In this document: piece by piece, positions 1 through 8,687 of the stretch | Numbering within the stretch: position 1 is the first letter of the stretch | Layout of the letters: every line of letters begins with the position of its first letter | NCBI GenBank assembly: GCA_039039985.1 | Contig: JBCCOV010000003.1 | Coordinates: 13,920 to 77,919, forward strand | DNA from: JBCBWG01 sp039039985 | GTDB lineage: Bacteria > Pseudomonadota > Alphaproteobacteria > Rhizobiales > Hyphomicrobiaceae | Reading direction: 5' to 3' | Length of the DNA: 64,000 nt | The notes under the pieces: generated by a model | What the model was told of the DNA's origin: nothing | The model's database searches: none | Seen by the model: the letters and a program-made list of their open reading frames with translations, nothing else | Program-made: the position numbers and the translations under genes

Positions 1-267
1 GCGTTGCGGCGCTTCTTGTTTGCCAATCTCTATCGGCATCCACGGATTAATGAGATCATGTCGCAGGCGCGCGGTGTGGTGACGGATCTGGTCGGATTTT
101 TCCAAGAGACGCCGAGCGCGATGCCCGATACGTGGCGCGAACGGACTGACGGCCGGAGCCGTCGCCAGCGTCTGCGGGTCGTCGGAGACTTTGTCGCCGG
201 TATGACAGACCGATATGCGCTGTCAGAACATCGCCGGTTGTTTGACGCGACCCCGCAACTGCGATAG
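1..267 (+). CDS. dgt: dGTPase-like protein (HD superfamily), C-terminal part
   Basis: The reading frame is open from base 1 and runs to a TGA at 265-267, so the gene begins before the window. The visible 88 residues match the C-terminus of alphaproteobacterial deoxyguanosinetriphosphate triphosphohydrolase-like proteins, including the phrases LFANLYRHPR and AGMTDRYALSEHRRLF. The HD metal-binding motif would lie upstream and cannot be checked. Family members hydrolyse dNTPs to the nucleoside and triphosphate in the cytoplasm. A dgt-argS-SPOR order is common in this group of bacteria, which strengthens the call. The gene ends 73 bases before argS. Confidence 0.8.
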   Translation, partial: ALRRFLFANLYRHPRINEIMSQARGVVTDLVGFFQETPSAMPDTWRERTDGRSRRQRLRVVGDFVAGMTDRYALSEHRRLFDATPQLR

Positions 268-340
268 CCGACCCCGACTACGATACCACTGCTGTGCTGG
301 AGTTCGTTTGCGGCACGCTCGCTTGCGCAAGGAATCGGCC

Positions 341-2104
341 ATGAACACGTTCCGTCTTGTCGAGGACAAGGTGAAGACGGCGCTGGAGGCGCTGAAGAGT
401 GCCGGAGAGCTCCCGGCCGATCTCGATCTGTCCGGTGTTGAGGTCCAGGAGCCGCGTGATCCCAAGCATGGCGACTGTGCCGTGAATGCCGCCATGGTTC
501 TCGCTAAGCGCGCGGGCCGAAAGCCACGGGATATTGCCGAGGCGTTGAAATCTGAATTGGCCGACGACGCCGAACTCACCAAGATTGAAGTGGCTGGTCC
601 GGGCTTTTTGAACATTTCGTTCGCGGAGGGGGTCTGGGCGCGGTTGCTGTCGTCGGTCTTGGAAGCGGGCGGCCAGTTCGGACAGTCCCAGATCGGGGCC
701 GGGAAACGCGTTCACATCGAATATGTTTCCGCCAATCCCACGGGACCAATGCACGTCGGACACTGCCGTGGTGCCGTTTTCGGGGATGCGTTGGGGAGCC
801 TGTTGGCTGCCGCCGGATATGCGGTAACGCGCGAATATTACGTGAACGATGCGGGTGCGCAGGTCGACAAACTCGGTCAGTCGGCATTTTTGCGATATCG
901 CGAAGTACTGGGCGAAGACATCGGCGAAATCCCAGCCGGCCTTTATCCGGGCGATTATCTGAAGCCGGTGGGCCAGGCCCTCGCTGACACATACGGGCAT
1001 GACCTGCTGAACTTTCGCAGCGAGGATCAGATCGCCACCGCACGCGATGTCGCGATCGAAATGCAACTGCAGGACATCAAGGTCGACCTCGAAAGTCTCG
1101 GGGTTGCGCACGATGTGTTCTTTTCTGAGCGATCTCTGACGGCCGGTAACGATGGGGACCAAGTTGCAGAAGCCATTGCGCTGTTGCGCGAGAAAGGTCT
1201 GATCTACGAAGGACGCCTGTCGCGACCCAAGGGCCACGACGACGACGATTGGGAAGATCGCGAACAAACCCTGTTTCGGTCCACCGAGTTTGGCGACGAT
1301 GTCGATCGTGCGCTGATGAAGTCCGATGGCACATATACCTACTTCGCAGGCGATGTTGCATATCACAACAATAAGCTGAAGCGGAAATTCGATCTATATT
1401 TCAATGTTCTGGGCGCGGATCACGTCGGTTACATCCCGCGGTTGAAAGCTGTCGTTCGCGCATTGTCCGATGGTCAGGCGGATTTCGACACGCCAGTTTG
1501 CCAGTTGGTGAAGGTCGTGCGCGACGGCCAACCGGTCCAGATGTCGAAGCGTGCCGGCACGTTCGTTGCACTTCGGGATGTCGTCGACGAGGTCGGCCGG
1601 GATCCGGTACGCTTTATGATGCTGATGAATAAATCAGACACGCAAATCGACTTTGATCTCGCAAAGGTTGTTGAACAATCCAAAGATAATCCCGTTTTCT
1701 ATGTTCAATATGCTCATGCGCGGGTATCCTCGGTACTCCGTAATGCCGCGACTGTGTTTCCTGATCTTAAGGTAACCAACGATCAGGTGTCCCAGTCCGA
1801 AATTGGAGAATTAACCGACGATGGCGAACGTGAGCTATTGCGCCAAATTGCGAGATATCCGAAGCTGATAGAGACGTCAGCTCGAGAACGCGAGCCGCAT
1901 AGGTTGACTAGGTATTTGTACGATCTCGCAAGTGCTCTGCATACGCAATGGGCGCGCGGCAATGATTCGCCACATTTGAGGTTCATCGATCAGGATCGAC
2001 CAGGGGTTACTAAAAGCCGACTATTGCTGGTGAGAGCGACGCAACTCGTCGTTTTGTCAGGTCTGACCATTTTGGGCGTCAATGCGCCGAATGAGATGCG
2101 CTGA
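341..2104 (+). CDS. argS: Arginyl-tRNA synthetase
   Basis: A 587-residue class I aminoacyl-tRNA synthetase that charges tRNA-Arg. The ATG at 341 is preferred because the protein then begins MNTFRLVEDKVK, the usual start of the N-terminal tRNA-recognition (Add-1) domain; reading upstream adds only low-quality sequence. The HIGH motif appears as HVGH at residues 138-141, after ANPTGP, followed by YVNDAGAQ. The KMSKS loop appears as MSKRAG at 401. The C-terminal anticodon-binding domain ends GLTILGV..NEMR, normal for the family, so the gene is complete. From about base 1680 the gene uses many more AGG, AGA, CTA, TTA and ATA codons than before that point. Confidence 0.97.
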   Translation: MNTFRLVEDKVKTALEALKSAGELPADLDLSGVEVQEPRDPKHGDCAVNAAMVLAKRAGRKPRDIAEALKSELADDAELTKIEVAGPGFLNISFAEGVWARLLSSVLEAGGQFGQSQIGAGKRVHIEYVSANPTGPMHVGHCRGAVFGDALGSLLAAAGYAVTREYYVNDAGAQVDKLGQSAFLRYREVLGEDIGEIPAGLYPGDYLKPVGQALADTYGHDLLNFRSEDQIATARDVAIEMQLQDIKVDLESLGVAHDVFFSERSLTAGNDGDQVAEAIALLREKGLIYEGRLSRPKGHDDDDWEDREQTLFRSTEFGDDVDRALMKSDGTYTYFAGDVAYHNNKLKRKFDLYFNVLGADHVGYIPRLKAVVRALSDGQADFDTPVCQLVKVVRDGQPVQMSKRAGTFVALRDVVDEVGRDPVRFMMLMNKSDTQIDFDLAKVVEQSKDNPVFYVQYAHARVSSVLRNAATVFPDLKVTNDQVSQSEIGELTDDGERELLRQIARYPKLIETSAREREPHRLTRYLYDLASALHTQWARGNDSPHLRFIDQDRPGVTKSRLLLVRATQLVVLSGLTILGVNAPNEMR

Positions 2105-2180
2105 TTGGTACTTGGTGTGCCGCGATGGCGACAAACTGGGATCAATGATGGGGCAGTCACTTAACGGTAAGGGGGCGTGA

Positions 2181-3908
2181 ATGTCGCGCTCGAACAGACC
2201 AACTGACAGACCGAATCGGGGGAACTGGCCAGATCCAAACGACCCGTTCGGCCAGCATGACCCCTACGGTCATCAGCCAAATGAGGGGTATCCCGCCGAT
2301 CCCGCACAGTCGCAATATTACGATCCTGCGCAATCCAACAGCGGACATTATCAACAGGATGGCCACAGCTATCCACAGGACGGCTACACTGATTACGGCC
2401 AGTCATATGGCAATGCCCCACAGGATCCGAGACTAGGGTCTTATCCGCCTGGTTCTCCGTCGTTGGACAATCAAGGTTTAGGACAGCCGCCCTTTGGCTC
2501 TGACCGGGCAGATCTTGGAGGCTTTGGGTCTACATCGGATTACGGTCAGGCGCCCGCACAGCCTTATCCGAATCTTGGCTCACCGTCTTTTGATCTCGGC
2601 GGCCGCGACCCCAATCTTCGTGGCTCGGCTTATGACAACTGGTCGACTGGAGCGGACCCGCACGGTCAGCCCGGCCTGGCGAGCTATTCTGACTACAATC
2701 TCGGTAATTATGCCCCGGCGGGCAGCGATAACGGATTGGGCTCTGATGCCGGTTGGGGATCAGATCCGGCAAACGGACATACTGGCTACCCAGGCGGGTA
2801 TGCCAACGGTCATGCCGCATATGCCGATGGGCGTGTCGGCGGCGCACTCGCGACTCGCGAAGATGATGATTACGACGATTACGACGACGAAGACTACGAC
2901 GATTATGAGCCGAAGCGATCGTGGATGCGGACACTCGTCATTTCCGTTGGCGCTCTGACTGGCGCGATTATTGTCGGCGGCGGACTTGCGTTCGTCTACG
3001 CGACCGTTGTTGCGCCCAACGGAAAGGGTCTGAACCCATTAGTGCGATCGGGCAGCGAACCGAGCAAAGTCGCACCGAAAGACCCCGGCGGAACGAAGTT
3101 TGCGAACACGGACAGCAAATTGTTGGGTCGTTTAGACCGAGCTCGAGGTGCGCCCGCGAGCGACAAGCGCGTACGTCCTGTGTCCACGTTGGTTGTTCGA
3201 CCGGACGGAAGTCTGGTTCCTGGATCGAGTTCATCATCGTCACGCGCAGACAGTGGCAATACAGCTTCGTCAAGCAGCGCGAGCGACGCAGGTTCTGACA
3301 ATGTCGGCGGGCGCATCGCCATCCCCGGCCTGACGATTGTCGGCGCGAACCCGACATTGCCGTCGGCCGGCACATCTGAGGCGCCGGCAGCGGCCGATCC
3401 GCCAGCAGAATCACCAAGAACGCCACCCATCATCAGCACCGTGAAAACGCGCACGGTTACGCCGTCTGTTAGCCCATCGGCTCCACCGTCTGTTGACGAC
3501 GCATCATCGTCGTCAATTCCGCTGCCCCGGCGCAATCGTTGGATTGATCGTTCCAGACTGGCTGCTGCGACGCCGGCAGTCGGTGCTTCGGCGACGCCTC
3601 CGGCAGCGGCTGCGCCACCGAGCGCAGCACCTTCAGGACCAGCGGCAGCAAACGGTTATGTTGCAGTGCTGGCATCGAAGGGGAGCCGGATCCAGGCGCT
3701 GGAGGCCTTTGCAGATCTTCGTCAAAAATACGAAGGTGCGCTCCAAGGGCGCGTTCCGGACATTCAGGCTGCTGACCTGAGCAGTCGTGGCCTCGGCACA
3801 ATGTATCGAGTCGTTGTCGGTCCGCCGGGGTCTCGCGAGTCTGCAAATTCAGTTTGTGCACGGCTGCGGAATGTCGGTTATAGCCAGTGCTGGGTCAAAG
3901 CTTACTAA
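2181..3908 (+). CDS. SPOR-domain membrane protein with a long low-complexity cytoplasmic region
   Basis: A 575-residue single-pass protein. Residues 1-220 are rich in Gly, Tyr, Gln, Asp, Pro and Ser. A stretch of Asp/Tyr repeats follows (about 228-243), then a basic anchor and one membrane helix at about 250-275. A Ser/Pro/Ala-rich periplasmic linker leads to a SPOR domain (about 495-575, beginning near NGYVAVLASKGSR). SPOR domains bind denuded glycan strands at division sites. The protein lies between argS and nagZ, where SPOR proteins are usual in alphaproteobacteria. A clear ribosome site (TAAGGGGG) sits before the ATG. A role in division or septal peptidoglycan is inferred from the domain. 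Confidence 0.88.
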   Translation: MSRSNRPTDRPNRGNWPDPNDPFGQHDPYGHQPNEGYPADPAQSQYYDPAQSNSGHYQQDGHSYPQDGYTDYGQSYGNAPQDPRLGSYPPGSPSLDNQGLGQPPFGSDRADLGGFGSTSDYGQAPAQPYPNLGSPSFDLGGRDPNLRGSAYDNWSTGADPHGQPGLASYSDYNLGNYAPAGSDNGLGSDAGWGSDPANGHTGYPGGYANGHAAYADGRVGGALATREDDDYDDYDDEDYDDYEPKRSWMRTLVISVGALTGAIIVGGGLAFVYATVVAPNGKGLNPLVRSGSEPSKVAPKDPGGTKFANTDSKLLGRLDRARGAPASDKRVRPVSTLVVRPDGSLVPGSSSSSSRADSGNTASSSSASDAGSDNVGGRIAIPGLTIVGANPTLPSAGTSEAPAAADPPAESPRTPPIISTVKTRTVTPSVSPSAPPSVDDASSSSIPLPRRNRWIDRSRLAAATPAVGASATPPAAAAPPSAAPSGPAAANGYVAVLASKGSRIQALEAFADLRQKYEGALQGRVPDIQAADLSSRGLGTMYRVVVGPPGSRESANSVCARLRNVGYSQCWVKAY

Positions 3909-3975
3909 GGCGAACTTTGGAGCCGGGCTCCGGAACGCGCTGTCACGTATGCGTATGTTGGATCGGAGATAACCG

Positions 3976-5001
3976 TTGCGACTTGCATGCGTGACTGGAC
4001 TGGCCGGCGAGCGGTTGACAGAGGCTGAGGCGCGCTTTCTTCGCGATGCCGAGCCCGCTGGACTTATCCTTTTTGCGCGAAATGTGCGTGACGTCGAACA
4101 GATGCGGCGTCTGATTGGCGATGCACGCGAGTGCATCGGCGCCGATGATGCACTGGTTCTGATCGACCAAGAGGGCGGGCCTGTGCAACGCATGGGGCCG
4201 CCGGTCTGGCCAAAGTATCCTGCGGCTGCGGCTTTGGGTATGTTGTTCGAGCGGGATCAGGACGCCGGCCTTGCTGCCGCGCACCACTTGGCTTGCCTGA
4301 TTGCATCGGATCTCAGTGTCGTTGGCGTCAACACGAACTGCGTTCCGGTCGCTGACTTACCTGTCGATGGTGCGCATGACGTCATCGGGCATCGGGCCTA
4401 TGGACGCGACCCCGAAATCGTTGTGCAGCTGGCGCGCGCGGTGGCCAAGGCGCATTTGGCGTGCGGGCTGGTTCCCGTTGTAAAGCACGTTCCAGGGCAC
4501 GGGCGTGCGCAAGTTGACAGCCACGACGAGCTGCCGATTGTCTCTGAACCCCAAGAAGTTCTCGCGGAGAAGGACTTCCGCCCGTTCCGTGAACTTGCGG
4601 ACCTCCCGGCAATGATGACGGCGCATGTCGTATTTACCGATATTGACGATAGCGCACCCGCAAGTACGTCGCGTGGTGTTCATGATGCGGTCATCCGTGG
4701 CGAAATCGGGTTCGACGGGCTGCTGTTCAGCGATGATCTCTCGATGAACGCCCTGGAGGGGCCGATTGGCGGCCGCGCTGCAGGTGTTATTGCGGCCGGG
4801 AGCGATCTGGCGCTGCACTGCAATGGCAATCTTGCCGAAATGGAGGCTGTAGCAAGCGCTGTTCCCGAACTGCGTGGTCGCGGGGCGGAACGGTTCCTGG
4901 CGGCATGTGGCCACGTTGGGGAGGCGACGCCTTTCGATCGCGATGAAGCTGAGCATTGGCTTGGCTGCATTCGCGAAATCGCGGAGGAATCGCTAAACTG
5001 A
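3976..5001 (+). CDS. nagZ: Beta-N-acetylhexosaminidase NagZ (GH3)
   Basis: A 341-residue cytoplasmic glycoside hydrolase family 3 enzyme that removes GlcNAc from anhydro-muropeptides during cell-wall recycling. It carries KH-PGHG (from K170) followed by a DSH motif, and SDDLSM at 252-257, which holds the family's catalytic aspartate. The start is a TTG at 3976, chosen because GGAG lies eight bases upstream and the protein then opens MRLACVTGLAG, as in relatives. The length is that of a one-domain NagZ. In other bacteria NagZ products can influence AmpC beta-lactamase induction; no ampC or ampR is seen here. Confidence 0.95.
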   Translation: MRLACVTGLAGERLTEAEARFLRDAEPAGLILFARNVRDVEQMRRLIGDARECIGADDALVLIDQEGGPVQRMGPPVWPKYPAAAALGMLFERDQDAGLAAAHHLACLIASDLSVVGVNTNCVPVADLPVDGAHDVIGHRAYGRDPEIVVQLARAVAKAHLACGLVPVVKHVPGHGRAQVDSHDELPIVSEPQEVLAEKDFRPFRELADLPAMMTAHVVFTDIDDSAPASTSRGVHDAVIRGEIGFDGLLFSDDLSMNALEGPIGGRAAGVIAAGSDLALHCNGNLAEMEAVASAVPELRGRGAERFLAACGHVGEATPFDRDEAEHWLGCIREIAEESLN

Positions 5002-5094
5002 ACTATGCGGCGCGAAGCGTTGCGGTACTGAGCGGCAGTTGCGCATGTGGCGTGGTTTCGAGGCGTTGATCAAGTCGCACCCTTGGGGCTCTCA

Positions 5095-5919
5095 ATGAAC
5101 CAGACGACAGCAGATCGCGATGCGACCGAGACAACTTGGGACACGCCGCCGCGGTCGCTCGCGCCGGACGATGATAAGCCGCTGCTTGTCGTGGATCTCG
5201 ACGGGTTTGCAGGCCCGCTCGACCTTCTACTGGCGTTGGCCCGCACCCAGAAGGTGGACTTGTCGGCGATTTCAATCGTCGCGTTGGTGGATCAATATCT
5301 GGATTTCATTTCCGAGGCACGTGCGCTGCAATTGGAGGTCGCCGGCGATTACTTGGTGATGGCGTCGTGGCTCGCATTCTTGAAGTCGCGCCTTTTGCTG
5401 CCCAAGGCGCCGGAGGATGAGGATGCCACGCTCACCGGCGAAGAGCTGGCCCGCAGGCTTGCGTTCCGGCTGAAAAGGCTCGAAGCCATGCGGAATTCGG
5501 CAGAGCAGTTGATGCGCCAGCCGCGGCTTGGCCAGGATGTGTTCGCACGCGGTGCAGCCCAACCGCGGAAAACCATTCGTCAGACCGTCTATCAGGCCGA
5601 GATCTACGACCTGCTGAAGGCATATGCGGATCAGCGCAAGCGAACCATGCCGCGCCGCCATGTCGTCAGACAGCGGACGGTATGGTCACTCAAAGACGGC
5701 CGCGAGAGATTATCGCGGGTCGCAAGCGATACTTGGGTTCAGCTCGATCTATTCCTAAGTGACGCGCAAGCCGAACCAAGTCAGTCTCGCACCGCTCTGG
5801 CGGCGACATTCGGTGCGTCTCTTGAAATGGTGCGCGACGGCCTGCTTGAGTTGCGTCAGGAGCGGCCATTCGCACCACTGCTGTTGCGGAAGTCGCAAAG
5901 ACAGGAACAGCGGCCATGA
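5095..5919 (+). CDS. scpA: Segregation and condensation protein ScpA
   Basis: The kleisin subunit of the SMC-ScpAB condensin, 274 residues, which bridges SMC heads and helps chromosome segregation. The N-terminal SMC-neck-binding region shows FAGPLDLLLALARTQKVDL and a YLVMASWLAFLKSRLLLP helix; a C-terminal winged-helix region follows. The ATG at 5095 is chosen over an upstream frame extension because family proteins begin shortly before FAGPLDLLL. The stop overlaps the ATG of scpB by four bases (ATGA), indicating translational coupling in an nagZ-scpA-scpB operon. Confidence 0.95.
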   Translation: MNQTTADRDATETTWDTPPRSLAPDDDKPLLVVDLDGFAGPLDLLLALARTQKVDLSAISIVALVDQYLDFISEARALQLEVAGDYLVMASWLAFLKSRLLLPKAPEDEDATLTGEELARRLAFRLKRLEAMRNSAEQLMRQPRLGQDVFARGAAQPRKTIRQTVYQAEIYDLLKAYADQRKRTMPRRHVVRQRTVWSLKDGRERLSRVASDTWVQLDLFLSDAQAEPSQSRTALAATFGASLEMVRDGLLELRQERPFAPLLLRKSQRQEQRP

Positions 5920-6806
5920 CTACGTCGCGGCGGCGTCAACGCAGACGTGCACCAGTGGCCGATGGAGAGATCGAAGATCAACCGTTGGGGGCCACGACCG
6001 CGCCGGCTGCCGAGCCGCCCACGGAGGCATCCAGTGAGCCGCCACCGCATGGCCTGCCGGAGGGCATTGCGGCCTTGCCGTCAGCCGATCGGCGCGGTGA
6101 GATGCGCATTGTTGAGGCGCTGCTGTTTGCCAGCCCGACTGCCATGAAGGAACCTCAGCTCGCGCAGTATCTTCCGGACGGTACGGATGTGGCGGCGTTG
6201 CTGGCCGATCTTCAGGCATCTTATGCCGGTCGCGGTGTGGTGCTGGCGCGTGTATCCGGCGGGTGGATGTTTCGGACCTCCAGTGATCTTGCGTATCTGC
6301 ACGAGCAGCACACGCGGGAGGAGCGGCGGCTATCGAAGGCCGCCATGGAGACGTTGGCGATCATCGCCTATCACCAGCCGTGCACCCGTGCCGAGATTGA
6401 AGAGGTGCGCGGCGTCGGAACGTCAAAAGGCACGTTGGACGCGCTCATGGATATTGGCTGGGTTCGACCGCGCGGGCGTCGTCGCGCGCCGGGGCGTCCC
6501 GTGACTTATGGCACGACTGACGCGTTCCTGGCCCACTTCTCGCTCGATTCGGTGCGGGATCTGCCTGGGTTGACCGAACTCAAAGGGGCTGGGCTTCTGG
6601 GTGCGGACTTGCCGCCGGACTTTGAAATGCCGTCTCCCACCGAGGTCGCTGCGCTGATGCCGGATGAGTTGCCGCTCGAAGAGCCTGCGGCTGCGGAACA
6701 AGCCGCGCTCGACTTGCCTATGGCAGACGGTGAGGACACCACGCATGCGTCTGACGACCTCGACGATCGTGATCCACCCGAGGCAGAGCAAGAGGATCGG
6801 GATTAA
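5916..6806 (+). CDS. scpB: Segregation and condensation protein ScpB
   Basis: A 296-residue partner of ScpA with two winged-helix domains. Core motifs are MRIVEALLFASP (about 61-72), ETLAIIAYHQP and a RG.GTSKGTLDALMDIGWV stretch, then GRRRAPGRPVTYGTT. The first 55 residues are an Arg/Pro/Ala-rich extension, and the last 60 are acidic and low in complexity; both lie outside the conserved fold and are often variable in alphaproteobacteria. ScpB dimers bind ScpA and control SMC ATPase activity. Translation is coupled to scpA through the ATGA overlap. Confidence 0.95.
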   Translation: MTTSRRRQRRRAPVADGEIEDQPLGATTAPAAEPPTEASSEPPPHGLPEGIAALPSADRRGEMRIVEALLFASPTAMKEPQLAQYLPDGTDVAALLADLQASYAGRGVVLARVSGGWMFRTSSDLAYLHEQHTREERRLSKAAMETLAIIAYHQPCTRAEIEEVRGVGTSKGTLDALMDIGWVRPRGRRRAPGRPVTYGTTDAFLAHFSLDSVRDLPGLTELKGAGLLGADLPPDFEMPSPTEVAALMPDELPLEEPAAAEQAALDLPMADGEDTTHASDDLDDRDPPEAEQEDRD

Positions 6807-6884
6807 CGCGGCCATGGGCGGTTGTGGCGCGCGTTCGCACAGTGCTCTATGCACACTCGTGAGCTGTCCGCATCACGAATTGCC

Positions 6885-6910
6885 CATGTGGGATTACCAT
6901 GTGGGATTAC
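6885..6910 (+). repeat. 13-bp perfect tandem duplication
   Basis: The 13-base unit CATGTGGGATTAC occurs twice with no gap, at 6885-6897 and 6898-6910. It lies in the 136-base interval between scpB and the TTG start of the ABC ATPase. No protein is encoded across it with confidence. It may be a recent slippage duplication. Confidence 0.85.
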
Positions 6911-6942
6911 CCGGCCGAGCTTCTGCTTTCGGAGTCTGACGT

Positions 6943-8145
6943 TTGCTTGAATACCTGAGCGATTGGGTGCGCCGGTTTGTACCCGATTTGCGCCAAAAGC
7001 CAATCCGGATGCAACGCGGGCCGCGCGCTGCTGCGGCATTTGCCGGTCGGCTGACGTTGGATCATATCACCAGAGATTTCGACGGCGTGTCCGTCCTTAA
7101 GGGTGTGTCGCTGGACGTCGCTCCGGGCGAACTCGTTTGTCTCCTCGGCCCATCTGGCTGCGGGAAGACAACGCTGTTACGCATTGCGTCAGGCGTCGAC
7201 CGCCCGACACAGGGGCGTGTCTTGATCGACGATCGAGAGGTTGTCGGCCCAGCACACTTCCTGCCACCGGAAAAGCGCAATATTGGCTTGATGTTTCAAG
7301 ACCTTGCTTTGTTTCCACATCTCACGGTGCTGCAAAATGTAGGCTTCGGGCTGAAGGCGCTGCCCCGCGACGTGGCGCTTGCGGAAGCGCTCGCGATCCT
7401 GACACGGGTTGGGTTGGAGGACTACGCAGATGTCTATCCCGACGTCCTGTCTGGTGGACAGCAGCAGCGCGTTGCCCTGGCCCGTGCCATTGCACCGCGA
7501 CCGTCCGTGTTGCTGATGGATGAGCCGTTTTCCGGCCTTGACGTGCAGTTGCGCGATGAAATGCAGGAACAGACGCTCGCGTTGCTGAAGGAGACTCGCG
7601 CCACCGCAGTCTTAGTCACGCACTCTCCGTCTGAGGCGATGCGCCTGGGGGATCGCATTGCTGTTATGGAGTCGGGTCAAATGGTTCAGGTTGGCGCGGC
7701 AGAACAACTCTATCACAAGCCCGCAGATCTGTTCGTTGCGCGTTTGTTCTCAGAAATTAACGAGTTGTCGGTGCGTGTACGGGGCGGCTCGGTCGATACG
7801 CCCCTGGGGCGGTTTGACGCTGCCGGTCTTGCCGACGGTTCGGACGCTGTGCTGTGCATTCGCCATCGTGCCGTTCGCTTTACAACTCCGGGAGATGGCG
7901 TTTCCGGGCGGATACTGCGCACGCGCTTTCAGGGAGATCTCGCGATCCTTGAAATTACCTTGCAGGATCTCGAACGTCCCGTGCGCTCTGTTGTGCGAGA
8001 ACGCGATGCATTGCCAGTTGGGACCGACGTGACGGTCACGGTGGATCGTGCGGGTGTACTCGTCTTTCCAGGGAATGGAAGCGCAATACCCGGCTTGCGC
8101 CAGGACGGGGCGCCGAGAAGTCAAGATGCCGCAATTCAGGGTTAA
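6943..8145 (+). CDS. ABC transporter ATP-binding protein, FbpC/CysA/PotA-like with TOBE domain
   Basis: A 400-residue ABC ATPase of the iron(III)/sulfate/polyamine importer type. The Walker A is GPSGCGKT (69-76), the signature LSGGQQQR starts at 169, Walker B is LLMDEP (190-195), and the switch histidine follows in TAVLVTHSPSE. After about residue 260 there is a TOBE-like regulatory domain, probably involved in sensing the substrate. The TTG at 6943 has GGAG eight bases upstream; a start at ATG 7009 would also leave the ATPase intact. No permease or binding protein is adjacent, so substrate and partners are unknown. It stands alone between scpB and tatA. Confidence 0.85.
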   Translation: MLEYLSDWVRRFVPDLRQKPIRMQRGPRAAAAFAGRLTLDHITRDFDGVSVLKGVSLDVAPGELVCLLGPSGCGKTTLLRIASGVDRPTQGRVLIDDREVVGPAHFLPPEKRNIGLMFQDLALFPHLTVLQNVGFGLKALPRDVALAEALAILTRVGLEDYADVYPDVLSGGQQQRVALARAIAPRPSVLLMDEPFSGLDVQLRDEMQEQTLALLKETRATAVLVTHSPSEAMRLGDRIAVMESGQMVQVGAAEQLYHKPADLFVARLFSEINELSVRVRGGSVDTPLGRFDAAGLADGSDAVLCIRHRAVRFTTPGDGVSGRILRTRFQGDLAILEITLQDLERPVRSVVRERDALPVGTDVTVTVDRAGVLVFPGNGSAIPGLRQDGAPRSQDAAIQG

Positions 8146-8164
8146 CGCTATTTTTCGCTGGGCA

Positions 8165-8212
8165 GGCGTGTGGGTCGGCCAAGCGCATCCGCCTATGGCG
8201 GAAATGATCTAG
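8165..8212. repeat. Partial copy of a dispersed palindromic repeat
   Basis: This 48-base stretch aligns without gaps to 41196-41243, with 38 of 48 bases identical. Both copies contain GTGTGGG followed by a small hairpin, TCCGCC-TAT-GGCGGA (here 8188-8202), and both end TCTAG. It lies between the ABC ATPase stop and tatA. The hairpin is not followed by a T-run, so it is not an obvious intrinsic terminator. Only the right-hand part of the longer element at 41 kb is present. Confidence 0.7.
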
Positions 8213-8310
8213 GGGCGGTTTGACCTTGCCTTGTGGCGATCGCCCCGATCTGCGATAGATACAAAAAAGCGTCAACGCTGTTGAATTCAAACAAGGGAGA
8301 TACGATCGCA

Positions 8311-8532
8311 ATGGGTGCGACAAGTATCTGGCACTGGCTAATCGTCTTGGTCATCGTCGTGTTGCTTTTCGGGCGCGGCAAGATTTCCGAGGTGATGGGC
8401 GACGTCGCCAAAGGAATTAAGAGCTTCAAGAAGGGCATGTCGGACGATGAGGTCGCCGATAAGTCCGGTAGCGATGCAAAGGTGATCGACAACGCATCGG
8501 CAAAGTCAGAAGAGAGTTCAAAGGCAAGTTAA
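8311..8532 (+). CDS. tatA: Twin-arginine translocase subunit TatA
   Basis: A 73-residue TatA that forms the size-variable protein-conducting assembly of the Tat pathway in the inner membrane. One N-terminal helix (about 5-20, SIWHWLIVLVIVVLLFG) is followed by the FGRGKI hinge, an amphipathic helix (SEVMGDVAKGIKSFKKG) and a charged tail. The ATG at 8311 is supported by AAGGGAGA ten bases upstream; reading further up adds unrelated sequence. It is the first gene of a tatA-tatB-tatC group, which exports folded, often cofactor-containing, proteins. Confidence 0.96.
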   Translation: MGATSIWHWLIVLVIVVLLFGRGKISEVMGDVAKGIKSFKKGMSDDEVADKSGSDAKVIDNASAKSEESSKAS

Positions 8533-8687
8533 GCGCTTCCGATCTTTGTGGTGTGGTCTGCTGAAGCTTGGCTGCTCCGGAACCGAAGATCGTGCTGCCA
8601 TCGCGTTTGTTGCCGTCTTTTTCTGACCTACGCACATGACGCGTGTTGCGAACGGGTCTGAGCGCGGCTGACTGAGGTCGCTCATAC

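Noticed and set aside
223..1366. Long minus-strand open frames opposite argS, up to 362 residues
   Set aside because: They are mirror frames of a well-supported gene with GC-rich third positions, lack ribosome sites and show no recognisable protein features.
8540..8592. Inverted repeat CGATCTT / AAGATCG between tatA and tatB
   Set aside because: The arms are only 7 bp and are 39 bases apart, without a T-run. Likely chance in a 155-base gap, and tatA-tatB cotranscription is expected.
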